A stretch of 64,000 nucleotides of DNA, taken from NCBI RefSeq assembly GCF_910588665.1, contig NZ_CAJUPR010000003.1, forward strand, positions 178,812-242,811. The letters run 5' to 3'. A program made the translations under genes and the position numbers. Positions within the stretch are counted from its first letter, which is position 1. Each line of letters begins with the position of its first letter. Shown here piece after piece: positions 1 to 9,029 of the stretch. The notes beneath the pieces were generated by a model. It searched no databases and was not told where the DNA came from. It was given only the letters and a program-made list of their open reading frames with translations. The stretch is from an uncultured Brachyspira sp. Lineage in GTDB: Bacteria > Spirochaetota > Brachyspiria > Brachyspirales > Brachyspiraceae.

Positions 1-1002
1 TTTATATTCGCAGGCATAAGCTAGTACCGATAATGAATTTAAAATATTAAATCTTCCAAGCATAGATAATTTTACTTTTGATATAAACTTTCCTTTTGCA
101 TAAAATTCATATTCTGTATTTTTTGAGTTCAGAGAAATTATTTTTCCGTAATAGTCGGCTTTCTCATTAAGTCCGTAGGTAACCATATTTAAATCAGATT
201 TTTTTATATAGTTTGATATTTGTCTGAAATTATCCGTATCTATATTAATTATTGCCAATTTTTTTTTCTTAGCGCTTTCTTTTAAAAGTGAAAATAATTT
301 CAATTTTGCTTTAAGATAATTCTGCATATCTCCATGATAATCAAGATGATCTTCGGTTATATTGCTAAAAATAGCAGTGTCATACTGTAAATAATCGCAT
401 CTGTTCATAGCAAGAGCCTGAGAAGAAGCTTCCATTACTATATAAGATACATCTTTTTTTAATGCCTTATAAAATATATTTTCCAAATCAATAGATTCTG
501 GCGTGGTAAGATTAGTTTTTAATTCTGTTTTTCCTATCATATTTTTTATTGTTCCTATTAAAGCTGTTTTATTTTTATTTGCTTCAAGTACGGATTTTAA
601 TAAATATGTTGTGGTTGTTTTTCCGTTTGTTCCTGTAATTGCTATTGTATTAATTTTTTTTGTAGGCTCATCAAATAGTTTTGAAGAAATATAGGCTAAG
701 CATTCTCTGGTATTTTTTACCGCCACAAAATATACTTTATCATACTTTTTTTTAAGTTCATCTATATAGTTTTTATCGGCGGCATTATCATATATTATGA
801 TGCATGCTTTATTATTAATAGCGCTTTCTATATATTTATGACCGTCATCTTTTAATCCTTTTATAGCTGCAAAAATATAATTATTTTTTACTGATTTTGA
901 ATTGTATGCTATTGATTTTATTTTTGTATTTAAGCATTCTTTTGTTAATTGCTTTTCTTTTGATACTTTATAATTCTCAATAATTTCTTTAAATAATTTC
1001 AT
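1..1002 (-). CDS. murE: UDP-N-acetylmuramyl peptide ligase MurE, 3' end beyond window
   Basis: This cytoplasmic peptidoglycan enzyme adds the third stem-peptide residue to UDP-MurNAc-L-Ala-D-Glu using ATP. I read 334 codons from the ATG at 1002 with no stop before the window edge, so the C-terminal third is missing. The Mur ligase P-loop GTNGKTTT lies near residues 124-131, followed by EASSQAL and NITEDHLDYHG, which are typical of the central domain. The DNPR-type motif that would separate a diaminopimelate ligase from a lysine or ornithine ligase falls outside the window, so the added amino acid cannot be told. It is divergent from glgA. Confidence 0.93.
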   Translation of the reverse strand, partial: MKLFKEIIENYKVSKEKQLTKECLNTKIKSIAYNSKSVKNNYIFAAIKGLKDDGHKYIESAINNKACIIIYDNAADKNYIDELKKKYDKVYFVAVKNTRECLAYISSKLFDEPTKKINTIAITGTNGKTTTTYLLKSVLEANKNKTALIGTIKNMIGKTELKTNLTTPESIDLENIFYKALKKDVSYIVMEASSQALAMNRCDYLQYDTAIFSNITEDHLDYHGDMQNYLKAKLKLFSLLKESAKKKKLAIINIDTDNFRQISNYIKKSDLNMVTYGLNEKADYYGKIISLNSKNTEYEFYAKGKFISKVKLSMLGRFNILNSLSVLAYACEYK

Positions 1003-1064
1003 GCATAATCCTATCTCTATAAAAATAAAGCAATATTATATATTTTATAATAAAAAATATATGC

Positions 1065-1093
1065 TTGATTTTTAAGTTTAAAAGATATATAAA
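1065..1093 (+). promoter_or_regulatory. Putative sigma70 promoter of glgA
   Basis: TTGATT (1065-1070), a 17-bp spacer and TATAAA (1088-1093) lie 35 bp before the glgA ATG. The region is very AT-rich, so chance matches are likely. Confidence 0.4.
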
Positions 1094-1128
1094 TATAACA
1101 TATAAAAATATTTTATGGAAGTAAATTT

Positions 1129-2619
1129 ATGAATATATTTATGGTATCAAGTGAAGCATACCCATTTTCTAAAACAGGAGGACTTGGAGATATTGCAGGA
1201 AGTCTTCCTTTAGAATTGTCTTCCGTTAAATTAAGATATACAAAGATTAATATTTCTTTAGTGATACCTTTATATAAGCACAATTATAAACTTATAAATA
1301 AAAAAAATATATTTGCAAAGTTTAAGATAGAACATGGAAGCGAATTAATTGAAGCTGAAATATATAAAATAAAACATTTTGAAAATAATAATACAGATGT
1401 TTATTTCATAAGGCAGGATAACTTCTTCAAAAGAAAAGGAATTTACTCGGAAAACGGAATCGATTATGAAGACAATGCAAGCAGATTTATATTATTTTCA
1501 AAGGCTGTTGTTAAACTTATTATATATTTATATGAAAAGAAAAATTTTACATTAGATATAATTCATATTCATGATTGGCAAACTGCTTTAATTGCTCTTT
1601 ATATAAAAGAAGTCTGTAATGATAAAAAAGCTTTAAAAAAATTAAAGATAATATTTACTATTCATAATTTGGCGTATCAGGGAAATTTTTCAGCGGATAT
1701 ATACAGCCTTCTTAATATTTCTTGGAAATTTTTTGTTCACAGCAGATTAGAATTCTACGGACAAGTTAGTTTCATAAAGGCGGGAATTATACTATCAGAT
1801 ATAGTTACAACCGTAAGTCCTTCATATTCTATGGAAATTCAAAATGAAGAGTTCGGATGCGGAATGAATAATTTGCTCATTGATATATCTGATAAATTAT
1901 ACGGAGTTCTTAACGGAGTGCATGATAATTCTTGGGATCCTAAAACAGATAAATTTATAAAGAAAAATTATGATATAAATACAATATCAAATAAAAAACT
2001 GATAAGAAACTCCATATACAGAGAATTTAATCTTATAAATAAAAACTATCCTTTGGTAGCTATGATATCAAGATTTGATCCTCAAAAAGGTCTTGATTTA
2101 ATATATTCCTCATTTTTTGAACTTTCATCTTATAATGCAAATTTTATTTTTATTTTCAGCAAAAATAATTATTTTATTGATTTTGAAAATGAGTTCATTG
2201 AAAGAGCTGCAAGATCTAAAAATATAAAAGTATTATTTACATTTGATGAAGCATTGGCGCATAGGCTTACGGCGGCAAGCGATATGTATTTGATGCCCAG
2301 CCGTTTTGAACCATGCGGACTTAATCAAATATACAGCATGAAATACGGAAGTATTCCTATAGTTCATTCCGTAGGCGGACTAAAAGATACAGTTATTAAT
2401 TATAAGGGAAATAAAAGCCTTAATAAGGCTACAGGTTTTAGTTTTGACGATTATTCTGTAAAAAGTTTCGTTCATGCTATGGACTTAGCCTTTGATTTAT
2501 ATTATAATAAAAAAGAGGTATGGAATAAATTAATATTTAATGCTATGAGTAAAGATTATTCTCTTCATAAAACGGTTTTGGAATATATTAAACTTTATAA
2601 AAAATTATTAGACAATTAA
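1129..2619 (+). CDS. glgA: Glycogen synthase (ADP-glucose type)
   Basis: Family GT5 glycogen/starch synthase, transferring glucose from ADP-glucose to alpha-1,4-glucan in the cytoplasm. The N-terminal nucleotide-sugar loop KTGGLGD is at residues 15-21. The C-terminal half has SRFDPQKGLDL and SRFEPCGLNQIYSMKYG, the usual GT5 donor-site signatures. At 496 residues it is slightly longer than the usual 475-485. The ATG follows GGAAG by 7 bp. It may be transcribed together with the following YajQ gene, since only 56 bp separate them. Confidence 0.95.
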   Translation: MNIFMVSSEAYPFSKTGGLGDIAGSLPLELSSVKLRYTKINISLVIPLYKHNYKLINKKNIFAKFKIEHGSELIEAEIYKIKHFENNNTDVYFIRQDNFFKRKGIYSENGIDYEDNASRFILFSKAVVKLIIYLYEKKNFTLDIIHIHDWQTALIALYIKEVCNDKKALKKLKIIFTIHNLAYQGNFSADIYSLLNISWKFFVHSRLEFYGQVSFIKAGIILSDIVTTVSPSYSMEIQNEEFGCGMNNLLIDISDKLYGVLNGVHDNSWDPKTDKFIKKNYDINTISNKKLIRNSIYREFNLINKNYPLVAMISRFDPQKGLDLIYSSFFELSSYNANFIFIFSKNNYFIDFENEFIERAARSKNIKVLFTFDEALAHRLTAASDMYLMPSRFEPCGLNQIYSMKYGSIPIVHSVGGLKDTVINYKGNKSLNKATGFSFDDYSVKSFVHAMDLAFDLYYNKKEVWNKLIFNAMSKDYSLHKTVLEYIKLYKKLLDN

Positions 2620-2675
2620 TGGCAGTATTATCCTATTATAGAATATTGCCGAAATTTAATATAAGGAGTATTATT

Positions 2676-3173
2676 ATGGCAAAAGATCCGAGTTTTGATA
2701 TAGTTTCTGAGGTTGATATGCAGGTTATTGATGACTGCGTTAATGTTGCTGTTAAGGAAATAGATAACAGATTTGACTTTAAGGGTCAGAATATACAAAT
2801 TGAATTAAATAAGGGTGAAAAAACAATTATTATATTAGCGCCTGCCGATTTTGTTCTTAATCAGGTAAAAGATATATTATTTCAAAAGTTTATCAAAAGA
2901 GGATTAAATCAAAAATGTATTAGAGAGAAGAAAAAAGAAAAAGCCGCAGGTGATGCTGTAAGAGAGATTAATGAAATAGTTCATGGCATAGATAAAGATT
3001 TAGCTAAACAAATAGTAAAAGATATTAAAGATATGAAATTAAAAGTTCAGGCAAGCATACAAGATGAACAGGTGAGGGTATCAGGAGCTAAAAAAGATGA
3101 TTTACAGTCTGTCATTACTATGATTAAGTCAAAAGATTATCCCATACCGCTGCAGTTTACAAATTACAGATAA
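2676..3173 (+). CDS. yajQ: YajQ family nucleotide-binding protein (DUF520)
   Basis: A 165-residue protein beginning MAKDPSFDIVSEVD and containing NRFDFKGQ, characteristic of the YajQ/DUF520 family. Some members bind cyclic-di-GMP or nucleic acid; the function here is unknown. A longer in-frame reading would start at 2619 overlapping the glgA stop, but the strong ribosome site AAGGAG at 2663-2668 sits 7 bp before the ATG at 2676, which fits the family start. A hairpin follows at 3181-3208. Confidence 0.92.
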   Translation: MAKDPSFDIVSEVDMQVIDDCVNVAVKEIDNRFDFKGQNIQIELNKGEKTIIILAPADFVLNQVKDILFQKFIKRGLNQKCIREKKKEKAAGDAVREINEIVHGIDKDLAKQIVKDIKDMKLKVQASIQDEQVRVSGAKKDDLQSVITMIKSKDYPIPLQFTNYR

Positions 3174-3180
3174 TATTTAA

Positions 3181-3208
3181 AAGAGGGAGCTTTTTACAGC
3201 TCCTTCTT
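3181..3208. terminator. Hairpin terminator between yajQ and lexA
   Basis: Eleven-base arms AAGAGGGAGCT and AGCTCCTTCTT pair with one G-T wobble around a 6-base loop. It lies between the convergent 3' ends of yajQ and lexA and probably serves both. T-tracts on either side are short and interrupted. Confidence 0.7.
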
Positions 3209-3220
3209 AATTTTATAAAA

Positions 3221-3847
3221 TTAGATTTTTAATCTTATAAGTCCTATGACTTTTCCAACTATTGATACGCTGTCTTTAATTATAGGCGGATATTCTATAT
3301 TTTCAGATACTAATTTTATACAATCTTTTTCTCTGAAAAATCTTTTTACAGTTATTTCTTCGTTTCCGTTATCGTATATTTTTGCCACTATAATATCTCC
3401 GTTATCAGCTTGGCTGGACGGCTGTACTAATATCATATCTCCTTCTTTTATATGGGCATTTATCATAGAATCACCTGTTACTTTCATAAGAAAATTATTT
3501 TCATTTTGCACTATAGATTTAGGCAGAGAGTAAGTTTCCTCAACAGCTTCATCTGCAGCATCCATTAAAAGACCTGCTTTAACTTCATTTGCAAGCAATG
3601 GTATTTTTATCATATAATGATTTCCGCTGCTTGATGCATCTATAGGCACGCTTCCTCTGGCTCTTTTTCCTGTTTTTTTTACATATCCTTTCTTTTCTAA
3701 AGCGGTTAAATGCGTTGTTACTGCAGTCGGAGAGGCAAATTGAAAATGAACCATAATTTCTTTAACGGTTGGAGGATATCCGTTTTCATTGGTGAATTTC
3801 TGCAGAAAATTAAAAATATCTCTTTGTTTATCTGTTAATTCAGTCAT
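3221..3847 (-). CDS. lexA: LexA repressor, SOS regulator
   Basis: Transcriptional repressor and self-cleaving protease of the SOS DNA-damage response, 208 residues. The N-terminal winged helix (about 1-65) begins MTELTDKQRDIFNFL. The scissile bond is Ala91-Gly92 in EVKAGLL. The Ser127/Lys168 dyad is in GDSM and ITVKRF. Length is normal. The gene stands alone, convergent with yajQ, behind a near-consensus promoter and a 9-bp tandem array in its leader; autoregulation through that region is likely but unproven. Confidence 0.95.
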   Translation of the reverse strand: MTELTDKQRDIFNFLQKFTNENGYPPTVKEIMVHFQFASPTAVTTHLTALEKKGYVKKTGKRARGSVPIDASSSGNHYMIKIPLLANEVKAGLLMDAADEAVEETYSLPKSIVQNENNFLMKVTGDSMINAHIKEGDMILVQPSSQADNGDIIVAKIYDNGNEEITVKRFFREKDCIKLVSENIEYPPIIKDSVSIVGKVIGLIRLKI

Positions 3848-3858
3848 ATTTATGCCTA

Positions 3859-3924
3859 ATTCGTACTATTCGTACTATTCGTACTATTCGTACTATTCGT
3901 ACTATTCGTACTATTCGTACTATT
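3859..3924. repeat. 9-bp tandem array in the lexA leader
   Basis: About 7.3 perfect copies of TACTATTCG (plus strand; CGAATAGTA on the lexA strand). Full units start at 3864 and every 9 bp to 3909, with partial units at both ends. The array begins directly after the lexA -10 element and ends 12 bp before the lexA ATG, so it fills the presumed transcription start and 5' leader. Each GTAC-GAATA-GTAC stretch has matching GTAC ends, so it could be a chain of operator half-sites; it could also be a plain variable-number repeat. Confidence 0.95.
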
Positions 3925-3926
3925 TT

Positions 3927-3955
3927 AGTATACTATATAAAAAGTATTATGTCAA
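3927..3955 (-). promoter_or_regulatory. Strong sigma70 promoter of lexA
   Basis: On the minus strand TTGACA (3950-3955), a 17-bp spacer and TATACT (3927-3932) form a near-perfect housekeeping promoter. The -10 element lies within the palindrome TAGTATACTA. The predicted start falls at the first unit of the 9-bp array. Confidence 0.8.
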
Positions 3956-4013
3956 TCTTTATTAATATAAAAAAATCTGCCTATTAAAAAATTTGCTGCT
4001 ATTATTTATATAT

Positions 4014-5129
4014 TTACAATATTATCAAATCTACAGGAGTATCATTCATAGAAACTCCTCCGTTTTTAGTTACTATTACCATATTTTCTATTCTGACACC
4101 GCCTAAGTTAGGAACATATATTCCTGGCTCAACTGTAACTATACAGCCTCCCTCAAGTATATGGTTGGCAAGAGGCGAAAGTCTGGGAGATTCATGTATT
4201 TCAAGCCCTACGCTATGTCCCAAACTATGTCCGAAATATTGCCCGTATCCGTTATTTTTAATAATTTCTCTTGCGGAATTATCTGCTTCCTTTCCTGATA
4301 TTCCTGAATGTATTGCTCTTATGCCTTTATTATGAGCATCTTTAACTATGTTGTATATTTTACTCATCTCTTCAAAATTTTTTCCCTTACCGAAAAAGAA
4401 TGTTCTGGTTATATCGCTTTTATATCCGTCTTTTGATAATCCGAAATCCATAAGTATATTATCTCCCAGCTTTAATTTTCTGTCAGAAGGAATACCATGA
4501 GGCAGAGATGTTCTGTCTCCGAAAAGTAAAATTGTATCAAATGCTGTTTTATCTCCGCCTTCCTTTCGCATTTGATACTCTAATTCGGCGGCAATATCGC
4601 ATTCGCTTGATCCTTCTTTTACAAATGCAAGCGTTTTTATCATAGCTTTTTCTGCTCTATTTAAATTATCTTTTATTATTTTTATTTCTTCTTTTTCTTT
4701 TACGGTTCTTATAATATCAACATTAATTTTACTTATACTTATTTTTATAGAATTATTAACCATTGCAGAAACTATAGTCTCATACTCGCTTAAATAAAGT
4801 CCGTCTTTAGCCACGCTTATTTCATTAATTGAGTTTTCTCTGCAGAACTCTGCAGCAGCATCGGAATATGCCCCTGCCACAAGTATAACAGTAGTTTTAT
4901 GAGTAACTTTAGAAGCATATTCTGCATATCTTGAATCTACAAATAAATATTTTTTTCCGCTGCTTATAAGAAGCCAGCCAGCAGTGCCTTTAAAACCAGT
5001 AAGATAAAATATATTTTCATTTTTAATAATAAGCAGATTTTCATTTGTTAATTTCAATAATTTTTCAAGTCTCGCATCATAATTAAATTTTTTATTTTCT
5101 CCGCTTTCAGTTAATGTTAATTTACACAT
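4014..5129 (-). CDS. M24 family Xaa-Pro aminopeptidase
   Basis: Metallopeptidase of the creatinase/prolidase fold, removing N-terminal residues before proline. It has 371 residues: an N-terminal creatinase-like domain (about 1-140) and a C-terminal pita-bread catalytic domain. The metal ligands are visible as Asp228 (MDFG), Asp239 (SDITRTF), His305 (GHSLGHSVG), Glu334 (VEPGIY) and Glu348 (RIENM). The start ATG follows GGAG by 7 bp. It is upstream of lexA on the same strand, but lexA has its own promoter. Substrate preference cannot be read from sequence. Confidence 0.9.
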   Translation of the reverse strand: MCKLTLTESGENKKFNYDARLEKLLKLTNENLLIIKNENIFYLTGFKGTAGWLLISSGKKYLFVDSRYAEYASKVTHKTTVILVAGAYSDAAAEFCRENSINEISVAKDGLYLSEYETIVSAMVNNSIKISISKINVDIIRTVKEKEEIKIIKDNLNRAEKAMIKTLAFVKEGSSECDIAAELEYQMRKEGGDKTAFDTILLFGDRTSLPHGIPSDRKLKLGDNILMDFGLSKDGYKSDITRTFFFGKGKNFEEMSKIYNIVKDAHNKGIRAIHSGISGKEADNSAREIIKNNGYGQYFGHSLGHSVGLEIHESPRLSPLANHILEGGCIVTVEPGIYVPNLGGVRIENMVIVTKNGGVSMNDTPVDLIIL

Positions 5130-5374
5130 TTTTTAACTCCGTAACATATTTTAATTATTTCTTTTTTATTTTAAATATGCATAAAAATAAAATTGGCTCA
5201 AAATCTAATGCTTATATTATACCCATTAAAAATTATGCTTTATCTTTTATTTCAGTAAATATAATATTTAAAAAACTTAGTATTATATTCTATATAATAT
5301 AAAAAATATAGAAAAAATCAAATATACATTTTATATTATATATGCTTTTTTATTATGAAATTAGCATTACAGAA

Positions 5375-6256
5375 TCAAATATTTATGAATTTATATTTAT
5401 TATTTTTTTCTATACTCTTTTCTATAACAGCCAGCAAATTATTTTTATTATCTGCCAATACTAAGTATTTATTTTTAATATGAATTTTTTCTATTATTTT
5501 TGTATTTCCGCATAATATCTGATTTATATCATTAGGATTTGATATATTTATTTTATCAAAGTTTTTAAACATATCAAAAAATGATAATATTTTATATGAA
5601 TTTATATCTTCAATACTGCATGCATCATTAATATTATAACTGCCTATAGATACTCTTATTAATTTTTCAGTATAAGCAAGATTTCCTGTAATTTCTCCTA
5701 TATCTCTTATTATTGATCTTATATATGTGCCCTTGCTTACAGATACTTTTATTTTGAAATAAGGATAATCATATTCTAATAATTCAATATTATTTATATA
5801 TACATCAGTTTCTTTCAATTCAAAGCTTTTATTAGCCCTTGCCAAATCATAAGCTCTTTTACCGTTTATTTTTTTTGCACTGTATATCGGAGGTTTTTGT
5901 TTTATTTTTCCGTAAAAATTTGTCTTTATAATATTTTCTAGATCTTCAAAACTTAATTTATTATTGTTCTCAGATATGTTTATAGTTCTGCCTTCTATAT
6001 CGTCTGTATCTCTGCTTTCACCGAATATTCCAGATGCGGTATATATTTTATCTAAGTCATCAAATAAAAAAAATAATTTTGTGTATCTTCCGAATGCCAG
6101 TATTAATATGCCTTCAGCAAACGGATCTAATGTACCTGCATGACCTATTTTATTTTTTGTTATATTTTCTTTTTCTCTTAATATTTTTTTTGCTTTTTTT
6201 ACAACATCAAAAGAAGTTATACCTGCTGTTTTACTTATAATACAAAAACCTTTCAT
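5375..6256 (-). CDS. truB: tRNA pseudouridine-55 synthase TruB
   Basis: Makes pseudouridine 55 in the T-loop of tRNA. The active-site stretch GHAGTLDPFAEGIL carries the catalytic Asp44, and KTAGITSFD near the N-terminus is the family start motif; the protein has 293 residues. I start at the ATG at 6256, which has AAGGAAT 9 bp upstream, rather than the in-frame TTG at 6289 that would overlap the upstream lipoprotein gene and add 11 non-family residues. It lies 25 bp after the lipoprotein gene and is probably cotranscribed with it. Confidence 0.93.
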   Translation of the reverse strand: MKGFCIISKTAGITSFDVVKKAKKILREKENITKNKIGHAGTLDPFAEGILILAFGRYTKLFFLFDDLDKIYTASGIFGESRDTDDIEGRTINISENNNKLSFEDLENIIKTNFYGKIKQKPPIYSAKKINGKRAYDLARANKSFELKETDVYINNIELLEYDYPYFKIKVSVSKGTYIRSIIRDIGEITGNLAYTEKLIRVSIGSYNINDACSIEDINSYKILSFFDMFKNFDKINISNPNDINQILCGNTKIIEKIHIKNKYLVLADNKNNLLAVIEKSIEKNNKYKFINI

Positions 6257-6281
6257 TTTAAAACTATTCCTTATTATTTTA

Positions 6282-7025
6282 TTATACAAGTATTATCTGA
6301 AGCGAATTAAAATATATGCTGAGAATATTTTCTGATATATTGGATAAACTGCTGTATTTTTTAGAAAATAAATCATTTCCTATAGATTTTACTAAATTAT
6401 CTATTGCTTCTATATTATGTTTTAATGTGCCTAATTGCTGCTGAGATAAATTCAGCAAATGCAGATTACATTTATCAAATTCTGATATAGTTGTTTTTAC
6501 TGCATTATTAAGAAGATAATATACATACATTAATTTTTCTTCTTCTTTTGATGTAAGCACAGTATTAGAACCTGAATATATTTTTGAAAGTTCTACCATT
6601 TTATATGATATTTTATATATTGAGTTTAAATTATCAAAAAACCAATTTATATTATTTCTTTTTCTTAAATCAGATAATACATATTTAATATCATGCAGTA
6701 TTGAATATCCTGCTCCTTCATCTTCTCCGATTGATATATAATAATGTGAGCGTATTAATATATCCTGCAAAGAATCGAAATCGGTTTTCCATTGAGTATC
6801 CTCTTTATTGGCATTATAATATTTTTTTTTAAACTCATTCCATGTTATAATAAATCTTTCTATTGCTTCTTCTCTGTTTTTATTATTAACATCTTTTATT
6901 ATAAGAAGCATATGCATATATGATTTATCTAATGATGCCATATCTTCAAGAAAATTATCTTCTTTTTTTTGGCATGATGCTGTAATAATAACTATAAAAA
7001 ATAAAAAATATTTTTTTGTATTCAA
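6282..7025 (-). CDS. Lipoprotein of unknown function
   Basis: I do not recognise the 247-residue protein. It starts with TTG (GGAG 8 bp upstream; no ATG nearby in frame), then a short hydrophobic signal peptide and an ITASC lipobox at about residues 14-18, so it should be exported and lipidated. The mature part is charged, helix-rich and rich in Asn, Lys and Ser, with no recognised motif. It is upstream of truB on the same strand and divergent from another lipoprotein gene at 7114. Confidence 0.75.
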   Translation of the reverse strand: MNTKKYFLFFIVIITASCQKKEDNFLEDMASLDKSYMHMLLIIKDVNNKNREEAIERFIITWNEFKKKYYNANKEDTQWKTDFDSLQDILIRSHYYISIGEDEGAGYSILHDIKYVLSDLRKRNNINWFFDNLNSIYKISYKMVELSKIYSGSNTVLTSKEEEKLMYVYYLLNNAVKTTISEFDKCNLHLLNLSQQQLGTLKHNIEAIDNLVKSIGNDLFSKKYSSLSNISENILSIYFNSLQIILV

Positions 7026-7113
7026 TATAAAATCTCCGAATCTTATTTTACATTATTAATTTAATAAAGTTAAAGTAAATGATAATTATTAAAAGGATAA
7101 TTTATTATAAATT

Positions 7114-7743
7114 ATGGAAAAAAACAAGCTTTATTTTATCATTATTTTTTTATTATTTTGCTTAGTTTCATGTTCAAAAAATAATATAAAACATGGCATG
7201 ATGTATTCAAAACAGTATACGGATATAAGTTTTGATGCAAGCAGGCTAAAGGCAATTGATAATATATATTACAATATAGCCGAAGAAACTTCATATATTA
7301 TTAACAGAAGTGATTTTAATATAATTGCCGTATCTTTAAAAGACTCAGATCTAATAGATTTCAATAATAAAAATAATGTCAGTATAAAAGAATATAAAAA
7401 AGATGATAATTTTTATGTTGAAATATATGTAAAAGATGAGAGCTTATATAGTAGAACATTATACATATTAAATACATTAAAAAAAGAGGGCAGTATAGAC
7501 GATAAAACTTTCAGAGCCAATGCATCTATAGAAATACCTGATAGTACAAAATTAAATCCTTATACAAAACAGCTGCTCACCAGGAATGCTTTAAAAAGAG
7601 CTTATGAATCATTATTTAAAATACTGAGAAGCAACGATATAGAAATAAATAGGGCTGTAAATATGACAAATAATGCCTATATATTAGAAGAGAGCTATAA
7701 TTCCAATGAATATAATGTCGTTGTTGAGGCTGTTTTGGATTAA
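7114..7743 (+). CDS. Lipoprotein of unknown function
   Basis: A 209-residue protein with a signal peptide (MEKNKLYFIIIFLLF) ending in the lipobox LVSC near residue 20. The mature region has alternating polar strands and helices with no motif I recognise; an LPP20-like fold is possible but unsupported. A purine-rich AAAGGA lies 16 bp before the ATG, a weak placement. It is convergent with tsaD. Confidence 0.72.
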   Translation: MEKNKLYFIIIFLLFCLVSCSKNNIKHGMMYSKQYTDISFDASRLKAIDNIYYNIAEETSYIINRSDFNIIAVSLKDSDLIDFNNKNNVSIKEYKKDDNFYVEIYVKDESLYSRTLYILNTLKKEGSIDDKTFRANASIEIPDSTKLNPYTKQLLTRNALKRAYESLFKILRSNDIEINRAVNMTNNAYILEESYNSNEYNVVVEAVLD

Positions 7744-7793
7744 AAATTATTTTTATAAAATACAATAAATTAATGCAGTTAAATATTATATTT

Positions 7794-8819
7794 TTACCGC
7801 TTAATACTTTTATTTTTATTATATTTTTTATTTAAAATTCTGGAAAAACAATCTAAGCTATAATCTGCATATTCCTGTTTATCCTTCATATAGTAAGCAA
7901 GACCTGCAGTCATTGCCGCATTATCGGTTGTATATTTAATATCTGGAAGAAAGCATTCAAAATCTTTAGAATTTCCAAATCTTTCTCTCAGATAGCTGTT
8001 GCATGCAACACCTCCTGATAATGTAACTCTTTTAATACCGCTTTTTTCAATATATTTCAATGTTTTAATATATAAAGGCTCTATGGCGCTTATCTGAAAA
8101 GCCGCCGCTATATTTTCATTTGTAGCCTCATAGCCTTCTTTAAGATATTTCTTTGTTGAATAAACACATGCAGTTTTAAGTCCGCTGTATGAAAAATTAA
8201 ATTCGTCTTTTCCGCTTAAAAGCACAATAGGATATTTTATTGCATCTTTATTTCCTTCCTTTGCCATTTTATCTATTATAGGACCTCCTGGATAGCCTAG
8301 ATTAAGAAATTTAGCGACTTTATCGTATGCCTCTCCTACGGCATCGTCCAATGTAGTGCCTATTACTTTATATTCTCCGTAACTGCATACTTCAGTTATT
8401 ATAGTATGACCGCCCGATACCACTAATGCTATATAGGGAAACTCTATATTATTTGTAAGATGTGGAGAATAAATATGAGCTGCTATATGATCCAATGCCA
8501 ATAAAGGCTTATCTAAAGAAAAAGCTAATGCCTTTGCACTGCTTACACCTACTAAAAGAGAACCCAAAAGCCCTGGTCTGTTTGTAACGGCAAATAAATC
8601 TATATCATTTAAAGATAATTCTGCATCTTTTAATGCCTTATCTATCACATAAAGCATAGCCTCTAAATGTTTTCTTGCGGCAATTTCAGGAACCACACCC
8701 TGAAAATCTTTATGCGCATCTATTGATGAACTTAATACAGAAGATAGCACATTATTTCCATTTTCAACTACGGCGGCTGATGTATCATCACAGGAAGTAT
8801 CTATACCCAGTATCTTCAT
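7794..8819 (-). CDS. tsaD: tRNA threonylcarbamoyladenosine transferase TsaD
   Basis: Transfers the threonylcarbamoyl group to adenosine 37 of ANN-reading tRNAs. It belongs to the ASKHA ATPase fold and has 341 residues. It starts MKILGIDTSCDDTS, and the metal-binding HIAAH (His111, His115) plus VSGGHT and PGLLGSLLVG are visible. I choose the ATG at 8819, with GGAG 6 bp upstream, over the in-frame TTG at 8831. No partner tsaB or tsaE lies in the window. Confidence 0.95.
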   Translation of the reverse strand: MKILGIDTSCDDTSAAVVENGNNVLSSVLSSSIDAHKDFQGVVPEIAARKHLEAMLYVIDKALKDAELSLNDIDLFAVTNRPGLLGSLLVGVSSAKALAFSLDKPLLALDHIAAHIYSPHLTNNIEFPYIALVVSGGHTIITEVCSYGEYKVIGTTLDDAVGEAYDKVAKFLNLGYPGGPIIDKMAKEGNKDAIKYPIVLLSGKDEFNFSYSGLKTACVYSTKKYLKEGYEATNENIAAAFQISAIEPLYIKTLKYIEKSGIKRVTLSGGVACNSYLRERFGNSKDFECFLPDIKYTTDNAAMTAGLAYYMKDKQEYADYSLDCFSRILNKKYNKNKSIKR

Positions 8820-8970
8820 AATGTTCTCCAAACTTATAATAAAATATTTCTATAATATATATTTTATTATAATATTTGTAAATAGCTTTTAATATTTTAT
8901 AATTTTTGTTATTTATATAAACAGTGATGAAACTGATAATAAATTTACATAATATTTTTACGATTATATG

Positions 8971-8998
8971 TTGATAATAATTATTTATTATGTATACT
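8971..8998 (+). promoter_or_regulatory. Putative promoter of gpsA
   Basis: TTGATA (8971-8976), a 16-bp spacer and TATACT (8993-8998), 31 bp before the gpsA ATG, in the divergent tsaD-gpsA gap. Confidence 0.55.
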
Positions 8999-9029
8999 AT
9001 TATTATAAAATAAATCGGATTTTAATTAT

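Noticed and set aside
3859..3924. CRISPR-like direct repeats
   Set aside because: Units are 9 bp and contiguous with no spacers; this is a simple tandem array. No CRISPR array or cas gene was seen in the window.
5114..5302. 62-residue plus-strand ORF between the M24 peptidase and truB
   Set aside because: It overlaps the peptidase start, has no ribosome site and reads like translated AT-rich spacer.
6257..6289. TTG start giving truB 11 extra residues
   Set aside because: The ATG at 6256 has a well-placed ribosome site and matches the family N-terminus.
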